The notes: generated from the sequence alone by a model not told the origin. Positions 35,199 to 44,943 are shown, counted from the first letter of the stretch. The stretch is 64,000 nucleotides of DNA from Zunongwangia mangrovi (GCF_900112105.1 NZ_FOKV01000001.1:1-64000); one strand, 5' to 3'. A program made the numbers and translations.

Positions 35199-35255
35199 TT
35201 GTAATGAGTTTCAACAAATTTAGACAAATGGCTGTAACAGCACTTAGATTTTAAA

Positions 35256-35263
35256 TACTTTTG
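35256..35263 (+). promoter_or_regulatory. candidate -7 element of the GAF gene
   Basis: TACTTTTG fits TAnnTTTG and lies 17 bases before the start codon. The -33 position is poor (CTG). Confidence 0.42.
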
Positions 35264-35280
35264 CTTAAAAATTAGAAATT

Positions 35281-35742
35281 ATGCCATTTGACAAATTAAG
35301 ACCACAGGTTGAAGACATTCTAAACACCAAAGAATTATCTGTAGATCATCGATTAACACAGGTTTGTGAGTTATTGATGGAAAACATTCCTTATTATAAC
35401 TGGGTTGGGTTTTATTTTAAAAATGGTGATAAAGAGGAATTAAAACTTCGCTCTTTTGCCGGTGAACCAACCGATCACGAAATTATTCCCTTCGGAAAAG
35501 GAATTTGCGGGCAGGTTGCTGTTTCTAACGAGAATTTTGTGGTGCCAGATGTAAAAGCACAGAACAATTATATCGCATGTAGCATTCATGTTAAAGCTGA
35601 AATTGTAGTGCCATTATTTGTAAATGGTGAAAACATTGGCCAGATCGATATCGATTCTCATACGCCAGATCCATTTTCTAAAGAAGACGAATTGTTCTTA
35701 GAATTTGTGAACGAAAAAGTTGCCGAGATCCTGGAGCAGTAA
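35281..35742 (+). CDS. GAF-domain protein, free methionine-R-sulfoxide reductase-like
   Basis: The 153-residue cytoplasmic GAF protein has the fRMsr signatures GKGICGQVA (Cys76), YIACSIHVKAEIVVP (Cys100) and IGQIDIDSHTPDPF. In the characterised Escherichia coli and yeast enzymes the matching cysteines reduce free methionine-R-sulfoxide. Both key cysteines are kept here, so activity is likely. The gene stands alone between the divergent xrtF pair and a convergent permease. Confidence 0.85.
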   Translation: MPFDKLRPQVEDILNTKELSVDHRLTQVCELLMENIPYYNWVGFYFKNGDKEELKLRSFAGEPTDHEIIPFGKGICGQVAVSNENFVVPDVKAQNNYIACSIHVKAEIVVPLFVNGENIGQIDIDSHTPDPFSKEDELFLEFVNEKVAEILEQ

Positions 35743-35816
35743 TTCAGTAGGCAGTTTGCAGTAAAAAGTTTAAGTCGCCGTTGACGGCAGACAGTGAAAA
35801 TAGTTCCCACAAAGAT
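35743..35816. repeat. degenerate GGCAGT-type intergenic repeat
   Basis: The stretch after the GAF gene contains CAGTAGGCAGTTTGCAGT and later GACGGCAGACAGT. Such worn tandem units are common between genes in Bacteroidota. The segment 35880-35920 (AGCGGTCTAAATT) also echoes the gap near 29790. No gene is seen. Confidence 0.4.
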
Positions 35817-35857
35817 AAAACCTCACAATCCTGATTTTATCGAAATTGTGAGGTTTT
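35817..35857. terminator. bidirectional terminator between the GAF and permease genes
   Basis: The stem AAAACCTCACAAT with ATTGTGAGGTTTT and a 15-base loop has T runs at both ends when read from either strand. Confidence 0.82.
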
Positions 35858-35926
35858 TATTTTTCAAAGTAAAAAATGATCTTGTCTAAACTCTAGAATC
35901 TATTCTCTAAAGTAGCGGTCTAAATT

Positions 35927-37180
35927 TTACATTCCGGTTCTAATAGCTTCAACAGGATCTAGTCTTGATGCTGAAATCGCCGGGATTATCCCCGAGATCA
36001 AGCCGATTAATGCTGAAACTGTTGTTCCCAAAAGAATATTTCCGAAGGAAAGAATAAATTCAAAATCTCCCGTGAAATTAGAAACTATGATCGTGGTGAT
36101 CCAAACAAAGAACAATCCTGCTGCACCGCCAATGATGGCCAGAATGATTGCTTCAAATAAAAATTGGAAAAGAATGAACTTATTTTTTGCCCCAAGTGAT
36201 TTCTGAATTCCGATTAGGTTAGTACGTTCTTTTACACTTACAAACATGATATTGGCAATCCCAAAACCACCAACTAATAATGAAAATCCGCTTATTACGA
36301 GTCCGATCATATTTAGCGTTCCTGTAATATTATCGATCATTTCTGTAAATCCTTGTAATTGATTAACAAAAAAGGTACTTACCTCACCGGGTTTTATTCC
36401 GCGGAAAGTTCTAAGACGTTGCTCTAAAACCGCAAGGAATTCGGCATTATCGACATCGGCTTCAGGTTTTATCATTATTTGAGGAAAAATGCTTCTATTA
36501 TTTTCCCCATAAATCCTTCTGGTAACATTTACCGGCACAAAAACCTGACTGTCTTTACTAGGCCCAAACATCGAGGAACCTTCTTTCTTCAGCAAGCCAA
36601 TTACCGTAAATTTTCTTCCGTATAAACGAACCTGTTTACCAATAGGATCTATGTTTCCAAAGAGATTTTCAGCAATTTCACTTCCCATTACGATTACAGG
36701 CGAACCACTGGCAGCCTCAGATTCGTTAAAAAATCGACCTTCTTCAATATTTATCGCTTCAATATCGTAATACTCACTTCCTACCGACTGCACTGACACA
36801 CCAAGGCTACTGGCATCCTGATATTTTATAGTTTCAGCAGGAACGTTTTGAGTAAAAGTAACTGCTTTGGCATCTGGCAGGTTTCGTTTTAAAAACTGAT
36901 ATTCGTCGTAAGTAACATCTGGAAATTGTTGCCATTTCCACCGTGGGATATCTGTAGGTCCAAAATTAAAACGCATCACGATGGTCGTACTATTATCCAG
37001 ACTACTTAAAGATCCAGAAATTTCGTTCTTTAATGAATCTACAGCAGCAAGTACACCGATAATAGAGAAAATTCCTATCGTTACTCCAAGCAACGAGAGA
37101 AATGTACGCAACAGGTTATTTTTTAAAGCATTAATCGCAAAATTAAAGCTCTCACCAAGTACTCTTAGAAATATAAGCAT
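35927..37180 (-). CDS. MacB/FtsX-type ABC transporter permease
   Basis: The 417-residue protein has an N-terminal membrane helix after LRTFLSLLGVTIGIFSIIG (typical of MacB-like permeases), a large periplasmic domain (about 45-280) and three C-terminal helices with the FtsX signature (KERTNLIGIQKSLGA and the ending SRLDPVEAIRTG). MacB-like systems use mechanical force to move proteins, lipids or toxins across the envelope. The ATPase partner is not encoded on either side, so it must come from elsewhere. It appears to be a single-gene transcript, ending at the shared terminator. Confidence 0.88.
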   Translation of the reverse strand: MLIFLRVLGESFNFAINALKNNLLRTFLSLLGVTIGIFSIIGVLAAVDSLKNEISGSLSSLDNSTTIVMRFNFGPTDIPRWKWQQFPDVTYDEYQFLKRNLPDAKAVTFTQNVPAETIKYQDASSLGVSVQSVGSEYYDIEAINIEEGRFFNESEAASGSPVIVMGSEIAENLFGNIDPIGKQVRLYGRKFTVIGLLKKEGSSMFGPSKDSQVFVPVNVTRRIYGENNRSIFPQIMIKPEADVDNAEFLAVLEQRLRTFRGIKPGEVSTFFVNQLQGFTEMIDNITGTLNMIGLVISGFSLLVGGFGIANIMFVSVKERTNLIGIQKSLGAKNKFILFQFLFEAIILAIIGGAAGLFFVWITTIIVSNFTGDFEFILSFGNILLGTTVSALIGLISGIIPAISASRLDPVEAIRTGM

Positions 37181-37296
37181 AATAAAATGGCTGCTTTTTT
37201 AAACAGAATTATTTATATGACGCATAGCTTGAATATTCGTTACAAAATTTATTTATAAATAAGCAAAAACACTTTTAAGTTTTTGCCTTAAATACT

Positions 37297-37304
37297 TACT
37301 TTTG
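37297..37304 (+). promoter_or_regulatory. candidate -7 element of purH-mreB operon
   Basis: TACTTTTG lies 22 bases before the purH start and fits TAnnTTTG. No good TTG is found 17 to 23 bases upstream. Confidence 0.42.
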
Positions 37305-37326
37305 CCTCTTTAACAAACACAACATA

Positions 37327-38859
37327 ATGAGCAATTTAAAACAAGCCAAATCTGCATTAATTTCAGTTTTTAGTAAAGATGGTTTGGCTCCCATCGTTGA
37401 AAAGCTTAACGATCTGGGAATCACAATTTATTCTACCGGAGGAACAGAGAAATTTATTAAAGATCTAGGGATCGATGTTGTTCCTGTAGAAGACGTTACT
37501 TCTTACCCTTCTATTTTAGGTGGTCGTGTAAAAACCTTACACCCAAAAGTTTTTGGAGGCATATTAAACCGCCAGGATAACGAAAATGACGTTAAAGAAA
37601 TTGCTCAATACGAGATTCCACAAATAGACATCGTAATTGTAGATCTTTATCCTTTCGAAAAAACAGTAGCTTCTGGAGCTTCTGAGCAGGATATTATCGA
37701 GAAAATTGATATAGGTGGGATTTCTCTTATTCGCGCTGCTGCAAAGAACTTTAAAGATGTACTTTGTGTTTCTTCTGTTAACGATTATGCTGAATTTTTG
37801 GACATTTTGAATGAAGGAAATGGTGAAACCAGCTTAGCACAACGTAAAAATTTCGCGGCAAAATCATTTAATATCTCTTCGCATTACGACACTGCTATTT
37901 TTAACTACTTTAATACTTCAGAAGAAATTCCTGCTTTTAAACAAAGTATGCAGGAAGGAAAATCTTTGCGATATGGTGAAAATCCACATCAAAAAGGAAC
38001 ATTTTTTGGAGATTTTGATGCAATGTTTGATAAGCTCCACGGAAAAGAACTATCTTACAACAACCTTTTAGATGTTGATGCTGCGGTAGTTCTTATGAAC
38101 GAGTTTAAAGGAGAAGCGCCAACATTTGCCATTCTAAAACATAATAATGCTTGTGGTCTTGCACAACGTGATACAATTAAGCAAGCTTATGTAGATGCTT
38201 TGGCCGGCGATCCAGTTTCTGCTTTCGGCGGAATTTTAATTGCTAATACTGAAATTGATAAAGCTACTGCTGAAGAAATTCATTCTTTATTTTGTGAAGT
38301 AGTAATTGCTCCTTCTTTTTCTAAAAAGGCTTTAGAAATTTTAAAAGGAAAGAAAAACCGAATTATTTTAATTCAAAAAGAAACAGAACTTCCAGAAAAT
38401 CAGGTTCGCACCTGCTTAAACGGAGTTTTAGTTCAGGATAAAGACAATAAAACAGATGTTTTAGACGATCTATCCTACGCAACAAATAATAAACCTACAG
38501 AACAGGAAATCGAAGATCTTTTGTTTGCTTCAAAAATTTGTAAGCATACAAAATCTAACACCATTGTTCTGGCAAAAAACAAACAACTTTGCTCTAGCGG
38601 AACGGGACAAACCTCACGTGTAGACGCTCTAAGACAAAGTATTGAAAAAGCAGGTTCTTTTAATTTCGATCTTAAAGGAGCGGTAATGGCAAGTGATGCC
38701 TTTTTCCCATTCCCAGATTGCGTAGAAATTGCCGGAAATGCTGGAATTACAGCAGTGATCCAACCAGGTGGTTCTATCAAAGATCAATTAAGTATCGATT
38801 ATTGTAATGAAAATGATATTGCAATGGTAATGACAGGAACCCGCCATTTTAAACATTAA
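37327..38859 (+). CDS. purH: bifunctional AICAR formyltransferase / IMP cyclohydrolase
   Basis: PurH catalyses the last two steps of purine synthesis, from AICAR to IMP. The 510-residue protein has the N-terminal MGS-like cyclohydrolase domain (about 1-150; YSTGGTEKFI and GGRVKTLHPKVFGGIL) and the C-terminal formyltransferase domain (about 200-510; SLRYGENPHQKG, LKHNNACG and VIQPGGSIKD). Length and motifs are normal. It is followed by mreB after only 33 bases, and may be transcribed with the cell-shape operon. Confidence 0.97.
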   Translation: MSNLKQAKSALISVFSKDGLAPIVEKLNDLGITIYSTGGTEKFIKDLGIDVVPVEDVTSYPSILGGRVKTLHPKVFGGILNRQDNENDVKEIAQYEIPQIDIVIVDLYPFEKTVASGASEQDIIEKIDIGGISLIRAAAKNFKDVLCVSSVNDYAEFLDILNEGNGETSLAQRKNFAAKSFNISSHYDTAIFNYFNTSEEIPAFKQSMQEGKSLRYGENPHQKGTFFGDFDAMFDKLHGKELSYNNLLDVDAAVVLMNEFKGEAPTFAILKHNNACGLAQRDTIKQAYVDALAGDPVSAFGGILIANTEIDKATAEEIHSLFCEVVIAPSFSKKALEILKGKKNRIILIQKETELPENQVRTCLNGVLVQDKDNKTDVLDDLSYATNNKPTEQEIEDLLFASKICKHTKSNTIVLAKNKQLCSSGTGQTSRVDALRQSIEKAGSFNFDLKGAVMASDAFFPFPDCVEIAGNAGITAVIQPGGSIKDQLSIDYCNENDIAMVMTGTRHFKH

Positions 38860-38892
38860 TAGAATACTTTTTACCAATACATAAAATAACCT

Positions 38893-39921
38893 ATGGGATT
38901 TTTTGATTTTCTCATTGAAGAAATAGCGATAGATTTAGGAACTGCCAATACTCTTATCATTCATAATGATAAGGTAGTGGTGGATAGCCCTTCGATAGTA
39001 GCCCGTGATCGTTCCTCTGGAAAAATTACGGCTGTTGGAAAAGAAGCGGCAATGATGCAGGGAAAAACACATGAGAATATCAAAACTATTAGGCCGTTAA
39101 AAGACGGTGTAATTGCAGATTTTGATGCGAGTGAGAAGATGCTTACCATGTTCATTAAAGAGATTCCGGCGCTTAAACGTAAAATGTTTACTCCGGCTCT
39201 TAGAATGGTTATTTGTATCCCATCTGGAATTACAGAAGTTGAAATGCGTGCGGTAAAAGAAAGTGCCGAGCGTGTTAATGGTAAAGAAGTTTACCTTATT
39301 CATGAACCTATGGCTGCTGCTATTGGTATTGGTGTAGACATCATGCAGCCTAAAGGGAACATGATCGTAGATATAGGTGGTGGTACTACAGAGATCGCGG
39401 TGATCGCTCTTGGCGGAATTGTTTGTGACAAATCCATCAAAATTGCCGGGGATGTTTTCACCAACGATATCGTATATTATATGCGTACACAGCATAATCT
39501 TTATGTGGGTGAACGTACTGCGGAAAAAATTAAAATTCAGATTGGTGCTGCTACTGAAGATTTAGAGGTTCCGCCAGAAGAAATGAGCGTACAGGGACGT
39601 GATCTTTTAACAGGAAAACCAAAACAGGTAAATATTTCTTATCGAGAAATTGCCAAAGCACTGGACAAATCTATTCTTAGAATTGAAGACGCAGTTATGG
39701 AAACCTTATCTCAAACTCCGCCAGAATTAGCAGCAGATATTTACAATACCGGTATCTATCTTGCCGGTGGTGGATCGATGTTAAGAGGTCTAGATAAGCG
39801 TTTATCTACCAAAACAGATCTACCGGTTTACATTGCTGAAGATCCTTTAAGAGCGGTGGTAAGAGGAACTGGTATTACTTTAAAAACGCTAAATAGATAT
39901 AAAGGAATATTGATCAAGTAG
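38893..39921 (+). CDS. mreB: rod-shape-determining actin homologue MreB
   Basis: MreB forms membrane-bound filaments that direct lateral wall synthesis. The 342-residue protein has the actin-fold phosphate and nucleotide loops: AIDLGTANTLI near the N terminus, MIVDIGGGTTEIAVI at about 155-170, and YLAGGGSMLRGL at about 290-301. It is the first gene of the mreBCD-pbp2-rodA series, read in the same direction with gaps or overlaps of a few bases. Confidence 0.97.
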   Translation: MGFFDFLIEEIAIDLGTANTLIIHNDKVVVDSPSIVARDRSSGKITAVGKEAAMMQGKTHENIKTIRPLKDGVIADFDASEKMLTMFIKEIPALKRKMFTPALRMVICIPSGITEVEMRAVKESAERVNGKEVYLIHEPMAAAIGIGVDIMQPKGNMIVDIGGGTTEIAVIALGGIVCDKSIKIAGDVFTNDIVYYMRTQHNLYVGERTAEKIKIQIGAATEDLEVPPEEMSVQGRDLLTGKPKQVNISYREIAKALDKSILRIEDAVMETLSQTPPELAADIYNTGIYLAGGGSMLRGLDKRLSTKTDLPVYIAEDPLRAVVRGTGITLKTLNRYKGILIK

Positions 39922-39936
39922 GAGAAGCAGTAGCTT

Positions 39937-40761
39937 ATGCAGCAAATATTCAATTTTCTGATTCGGAACAAGAATAATATTTTGTTCTTGGCATTGCTTG
40001 CGTTTTCTATTTTCCTTACGATACAAACCCATTCATTTCATAAAAGTAAATTTATAAGTTCTGCCAATTGGGTAACCGGCGGTATTTATTCCTGGAACAA
40101 TAATGTGCAGGATTACTTTTATTTAGATGAATACAATCAGCGTTTGGTAGAGGAGAACAGAAACCTTCGAAACGTTATAAGGCAATTAAGCGGAAAGGAC
40201 ACCATCCCGAATTATACCGATACCACATTTGCTTCAGATTACATATTTAGAAGTGCAGATGTGATTAATAACAATTTCTCTAAAAGGGATAACTATATCA
40301 CTTTGGATAAAGGAGAGAATGATAGTATAGCTGCAGAAAATGGTGTTATAACAAGTAAAGGTATTATTGGGATTATTGATAGAACTAATAGCAATTACTC
40401 TCGTGCAATTTCTATTTTAAACTCGCAGTCTAAAATTAATGCACAGCTTAAAAAATCAAATCATTTTGGTAGTTTGATCTGGGATGGTAAAAACCCTAAC
40501 CTAATGCAACTTACCGATGTTCCCAAACAGGCTCCTGTTGCAAAAGGCGATACTATTATCACCGGAGGGAAAAGTTTAATTTTCCCAAAAGGCTTATTAA
40601 TTGGTACTATCCAGGATTTCAAATTAGATAATACCGAAAGTTATTTTACGATCAACGTAAAGCTATTCAATGATATGACCAATATTGGTTATGTTTATGT
40701 AATTGAGAATAAGAACAAGGAAGAAATTCTTTTTTTAGAAGAAGGAGAGGAAAATGAATAG
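39937..40761 (+). CDS. mreC: rod-shape-determining protein MreC
   Basis: The 274-residue protein has an N-terminal membrane helix (about 14-27), a coiled-coil (about 55-75) and the two beta-domains of MreC (about 100-260; VITSKGIIGIIDRTNSNYSR, GGKSLIFPKGLLIGTI). It links MreB to the wall-synthesis enzymes in the periplasm. It starts 15 bases after mreB and overlaps mreD by 8 bases. Confidence 0.95.
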   Translation: MQQIFNFLIRNKNNILFLALLAFSIFLTIQTHSFHKSKFISSANWVTGGIYSWNNNVQDYFYLDEYNQRLVEENRNLRNVIRQLSGKDTIPNYTDTTFASDYIFRSADVINNNFSKRDNYITLDKGENDSIAAENGVITSKGIIGIIDRTNSNYSRAISILNSQSKINAQLKKSNHFGSLIWDGKNPNLMQLTDVPKQAPVAKGDTIITGGKSLIFPKGLLIGTIQDFKLDNTESYFTINVKLFNDMTNIGYVYVIENKNKEEILFLEEGEENE

Positions 40762-41260
40762 CAACTTAATTTCTAATATTCTACGTTTTATAGGCCTAAT
40801 TTTAATTCAGGTTCTGGTTCTTAACAATATTAATTTTATGGGGTATGTAAATCCATTCCTCTACATCTTATTTTTGTTGTTATATCCTTTTAACACCAAT
40901 CATAGTCTATTTTTATTTCTGGCTTTTTTACTGGGATTATCTGTAGATATTTTTGAGGATAGCGGCGGTATACATGCTGCTGCCTGCCTAGTGGCTGCTT
41001 TTGTGCGACCAAATTTACTTCGTTTCTCTTTTGGTATAAGTTATGATCATCAAACACTACGCTTATCTGCCACTCCGCTTGGAGCCAGGATAAGTTATGT
41101 GGTGCTTATGGTAGCTATACATCATTTAGTATTATTTTCTTTGGAAATGTTTAGCTTTAGTCATATAATACTAATACTTAAAAAGACGTTATTTTCAGGT
41201 ATATTTACTGTACTTGTAATTTTACTTAGTATCGCACTTTTCAGCAAAAAATATCGATGA
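40754..41260 (+). CDS. mreD: rod-shape-determining protein MreD
   Basis: The 168-residue inner-membrane protein has five or six membrane segments and the MreD-like stretch LGLSVDIFEDSGGIHAAACL. It overlaps mreC by 8 bases and pbp2 by 4 bases, so translation is probably coupled. The call rests on position and membrane pattern more than on sequence. Confidence 0.9.
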   Translation: MNSNLISNILRFIGLILIQVLVLNNINFMGYVNPFLYILFLLLYPFNTNHSLFLFLAFLLGLSVDIFEDSGGIHAAACLVAAFVRPNLLRFSFGISYDHQTLRLSATPLGARISYVVLMVAIHHLVLFSLEMFSFSHIILILKKTLFSGIFTVLVILLSIALFSKKYR

Positions 41261-43152
41261 GAAGAATTCTGTTATATGTTATAATTCTTACTACCGGATT
41301 TATATTTCTTGGTAGGCTTTTCTATTTGCAGGTAGTAGACGACAGCTTTGCTGTTCGATCTAATGATAATGCGGTAAAAGTGGTTTACGATTACCCGCAA
41401 CGAGGCTATATTTACGATCGTGATGGCGAACTTATGGTTTCTAACCAACCATCTTACGATGTGATGGTAATACCTCGTAATCTTAAGCCTTTCGATACTA
41501 CAGAACTTTGCGCAATTGTAAGTTTAGAACGTAAAGAATTAGAGCGAAGATTAGATAAAGCAAAGATCTATTCTCCTTTCTTACCTTCAGTAATTGTACC
41601 TCAGCTTACTAAAAGTGAATATGCATTCTTACAGGAGAAAATGCGTAATTATGAAGGTTTTTATATTCAGAAGAGATCTTTAAGAGATTATCATGTAGAC
41701 CATAGCGCTAATGTTTTAGGTTTTATTGCTGAAGTTGCTCCTGCTACCATTAAAAAGAATCCTTATTACAGCAGTGGAGATCTAATTGGAAGAAAAGGTG
41801 TAGAAAGCGTTTATGAAGACACCTTGCGCGGAGTAAAAGGGGTAAAGTACATTCAGAAAGATAAACTGAATCGGGATATTGGCCCTTATAAAGACGGAAT
41901 TTATGACACTTTACCAGAGCGTGGTAAAGACATCACCATTTCTGTAGACTCAGATCTACAAGCTTATGGAGAATATTTAATGACCAATAAACGTGGTGGA
42001 ATTATCGCTATCGAGCCTTCTTCAGGAGAAATTTTATCCATGATTACCGCACCAACCTACGATCCTGCCGATTTGGTAGGTAGAAAAAGATCACCTAATT
42101 TCAGCAAAATGTGGCTAGATTCTACTGCAAGACCGCTTTATGATCGTAGTATTTTAGCGCAATATCCACCGGGATCTCCATTCAAAACAATGAATGCATT
42201 GATCGCGCTGCAAGAAGGAGTTGTAGATACAGATGATACTTTCTCCTGCCACCATGGTTATAGTTATGGTCGTGGTCGTAAAATGGGTTGTCACGCGCAT
42301 TCCAGCCCCGTGAATATGAACCAGGGAATTGCACAATCCTGTAATTCATATTTTGCGCAGGTATATAGAAAGATCATCGAAAAATATCCTACTCCGCAAG
42401 AAGGAATGGACGCCTGGAATAAGCACGTGAGAAGTTTTGGCCTTGGTGATTATCTAGGAAATGACCTAAGTACAGGAAGACCGGGAAAGATACCAACTTC
42501 AGAATATTATAATCAAATTTACGATTACCCAACCTATAAATGGTACGCTACGGCGACCTTATCTAATGCGATTGGGCAGGGTGAAGTTTTGCTTACACCA
42601 ATTCAGCTAGCTAATATGACGGCTACCATTGCTAACAAAGGATGGTATTACACACCGCACATGATCAAAAAAATTGATGGCAAACCTATAAAAGATGAAA
42701 GGTTTACTAAAAAACATCAAACTACTATTGATCCTGAAAATTTTGAGCCTGTAATCCAGGGAATGCACGACGTTTATAATAATGGTACGGCTAGGTCTTT
42801 GCAGATCGACGGAATTGAAATTGCCGGAAAAACAGGAACTGCAGAAAACTTTGTTAGAGTAAACGGAAAGAGGATGCAGCTTACCGATCATTCTATCTTT
42901 GTAGCTTTTGCCCCTGTTGATGATCCAAAAATCGCTATTGCAGTTTTTGTTGAAAATGGATATTGGGGAGGTCGATACGGAGGAAAGATCGCCAGTTTAA
43001 TGATAGAAAAATACATTAAAGGTAAAATTACCAGACAGGATCTTGAAGACTACGTAATGGATCCAAAGAATAGTTTAGAAGATGAATATGAAAAACCCTA
43101 TAGCGGAGAACCTTTCTTAATCAATGATGGCAAGAAAAACGGCTGGCTTTGA
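41257..43152 (+). CDS. mrdA: penicillin-binding protein 2 (elongation transpeptidase)
   Basis: PBP2 cross-links peptidoglycan during elongation together with RodA. The 631-residue protein has one N-terminal membrane helix (5-22), a pedestal domain (about 45-230, with YDYPQRGYIYDRDGE) and a transpeptidase domain. The active-site Ser lies in PPGSPFKTMN near residue 307, SxN in QSCNSYF near 360 and KTGT in AGKTGTAEN near 524. Within the SxxK the third residue is Phe (SPFK), as in many Bacteroidota PBP2s. Confidence 0.95.
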   Translation: MRRILLYVIILTTGFIFLGRLFYLQVVDDSFAVRSNDNAVKVVYDYPQRGYIYDRDGELMVSNQPSYDVMVIPRNLKPFDTTELCAIVSLERKELERRLDKAKIYSPFLPSVIVPQLTKSEYAFLQEKMRNYEGFYIQKRSLRDYHVDHSANVLGFIAEVAPATIKKNPYYSSGDLIGRKGVESVYEDTLRGVKGVKYIQKDKLNRDIGPYKDGIYDTLPERGKDITISVDSDLQAYGEYLMTNKRGGIIAIEPSSGEILSMITAPTYDPADLVGRKRSPNFSKMWLDSTARPLYDRSILAQYPPGSPFKTMNALIALQEGVVDTDDTFSCHHGYSYGRGRKMGCHAHSSPVNMNQGIAQSCNSYFAQVYRKIIEKYPTPQEGMDAWNKHVRSFGLGDYLGNDLSTGRPGKIPTSEYYNQIYDYPTYKWYATATLSNAIGQGEVLLTPIQLANMTATIANKGWYYTPHMIKKIDGKPIKDERFTKKHQTTIDPENFEPVIQGMHDVYNNGTARSLQIDGIEIAGKTGTAENFVRVNGKRMQLTDHSIFVAFAPVDDPKIAIAVFVENGYWGGRYGGKIASLMIEKYIKGKITRQDLEDYVMDPKNSLEDEYEKPYSGEPFLINDGKKNGWL

Positions 43153-44377
43153 TTGGCTAACGATTTTAATTTATTTTTTACTGGTATGTTTTGGTTGGGC
43201 TAATATTTATTCGGCCTCACTTGGCTCAGGTCCCGCAGGGAACTATTTCGACCTTAACGAGGTTTACGGAAAACAAGCTTTATGGATTGGTCTAAGCATC
43301 TTTATTATCGTCATAATATTGGCGATAGAAGTTAAGTTTTATCAGCGATTTTCCAGCGTTATCTATATCACGGCCCTGGTCCTGCTTGCGGGTCTCTTTG
43401 TTTTTGGTAAAACCATTTCTGGAGCTACTTCATGGTATGCGATTGGCTCCTTTCGATTACAACCTTCAGAATTTGCTAAGATCGCTACTGCGCTTGCGCT
43501 TGCAAAATACGTTAGCGATATACAAACCAATATTAAGCTTTTTTCGCATCAATTTAAAGCATTCATCATTATTGCCTTACCGGCATTACTTATTGTTCCT
43601 CAACCAGATCCTGGGAGTGCAATGGTTTATGCCGCATTCTTCTTCCCGCTATACAGGGAAGGAATTTCAGCCTTGTACTTGGTACTCGCACTTACCGGTG
43701 TTCTTATTTTCGTAGGAACTTTGTTAATTGGGCCCATTTGGGTCACCATAGCTGTTGTTGTACTTGCCGCATTAAGTTTCTTACTGAAAAAGAAAAAGCG
43801 ACCGGGCATTCCATTATTGCTATTTATTGTAGTCGCTTGTATTGGATTATCATTCTCGGTAAACTACATTTTTAATAATGTTTTTGAGCAACGTCACCGT
43901 GACCGCTTTAATATCGTACTTGGGAAAGAAGTAGATAGCCGCGGAATTGGGTATAATACCAACCAAAGTGAAATCGCTATTGGTAGTGGCGGTTGGACCG
44001 GTAAAGGGTGGACAGAAGGCACACAAACCAAAGGCCACTTTGTACCAGAACAACATACCGATTATATTTTTAGCACCGTTGGTGAAGAATGGGGTTTTGT
44101 TGGGAGTGGCATTGTAGTGCTTTTATTTGTTTGTTTATTACTCCGGCTAATATTTCTCGCAGAACGCCAAAAATCACAGTTTAATCGTATCTATGGTTAT
44201 AGTGTCGTTGGAATTATATTTCTACACTTTATGGTGAATATAGGAATGGTGATTGGCATTTTCCCTACTGTTGGAATTCCTTTGCCATTTTTTAGCTATG
44301 GAGGTTCGGGATTGTGGGGATTTACGATCTTATTATTTATATTTATAAGATTGGATTCTGACCGACTCTCCTTCTAA
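43124..44377 (+). CDS. rodA: peptidoglycan polymerase RodA
   Basis: This SEDS-family glycosyltransferase polymerises peptidoglycan during elongation. The 417-residue protein has about ten membrane helices with the SEDS motifs GATSWYAIGSFRLQPSEFAK (about 100-120), PDPGSAMVY and FFSYGGSGLWGF near the C terminus. It overlaps the 3' end of the PBP2 gene by 29 bases and ends one base into the next gene (TAATG). Confidence 0.95.
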   Translation: MMARKTAGFDWLTILIYFLLVCFGWANIYSASLGSGPAGNYFDLNEVYGKQALWIGLSIFIIVIILAIEVKFYQRFSSVIYITALVLLAGLFVFGKTISGATSWYAIGSFRLQPSEFAKIATALALAKYVSDIQTNIKLFSHQFKAFIIIALPALLIVPQPDPGSAMVYAAFFFPLYREGISALYLVLALTGVLIFVGTLLIGPIWVTIAVVVLAALSFLLKKKKRPGIPLLLFIVVACIGLSFSVNYIFNNVFEQRHRDRFNIVLGKEVDSRGIGYNTNQSEIAIGSGGWTGKGWTEGTQTKGHFVPEQHTDYIFSTVGEEWGFVGSGIVVLLFVCLLLRLIFLAERQKSQFNRIYGYSVVGIIFLHFMVNIGMVIGIFPTVGIPLPFFSYGGSGLWGFTILLFIFIRLDSDRLSF

Positions 44378-44859
44378 TGCCGAAAATTGAAATCGTTACA
44401 GAAATTAATGCTGAAATTCAGCTTGTATTCGATCTTTCCAGAAGTATAGATCTTTACATTATTTCTACTGAAAAGACCAAAGAAAAGGCAATTGCTGGCA
44501 AAACGGAAGGTTTAATTGAATTAGGTGAACAGGTCACCTGGCAGGCAAGACATTTCGGAGTGGCACAAAAATTCACATCTAAAATTATCGAATTTGAGCC
44601 TCCGTTTTTATTTGTTGATCAAATGCAAAAAGGAATATTTAAATCCTTTAGACACGAGCATCACTTCAAGGTAATTTCCGAAGAAAAAACTTTGGTTAAA
44701 GATATTCTAGCTTATGAAGCTCCACTAAAAATTTTAGGAAAACTAGCTGACTTCTTATTTCTGAAGAAATATCTTAAAGACTTTCTTGCTGAAAGAAACA
44801 AGATCATAAAAGCTTATGCCGAAAATGGAGAGGGTTCAGCATTTCTTCAGGAATATTAA
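44377..44859 (+). CDS. SRPBCC-fold protein of unknown ligand
   Basis: The 160-residue soluble protein has the START/SRPBCC (polyketide cyclase-like) pattern: an N-terminal strand with INAEIQLVFDLSRSIDLY, a strand set around VTWQARHFGVAQKFTSKI and a long C-terminal helix (LKKYLKDFLAERNKIIKAYA). Its start overlaps the rodA stop by one base (TAATG), so it is made with the cell-shape operon; whether it has anything to do with cell shape is not shown. Similar proteins are often labelled cell division inhibitor without good evidence. Confidence 0.75.
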   Translation: MPKIEIVTEINAEIQLVFDLSRSIDLYIISTEKTKEKAIAGKTEGLIELGEQVTWQARHFGVAQKFTSKIIEFEPPFLFVDQMQKGIFKSFRHEHHFKVISEEKTLVKDILAYEAPLKILGKLADFLFLKKYLKDFLAERNKIIKAYAENGEGSAFLQEY

Positions 44860-44862
44860 AAC

Positions 44863-44943
44863 TTACATGGTGCAGCGCTCCGCTATCAAAAGAGCGGCTG
44901 CAACAACCAAAATCAAAAAAGGATAAACGATCTTTCGTTTCAT
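44863..44943 (-). CDS. possible 26-residue single-helix membrane peptide
   Basis: A short frame starts with ATG right after the terminator of the protease gene and reads MKRKIVYPFLILVVAAALLI followed by AERCTM and a stop. The basic head, one hydrophobic helix and short tail are what a small membrane protein looks like. No promoter is convincing, and the terminator just upstream would block read-through. It converges with the SRPBCC gene, ending 3 bases from it. A chance frame cannot be excluded. Confidence 0.25.
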   Translation of the reverse strand: MKRKIVYPFLILVVAAALLIAERCTM

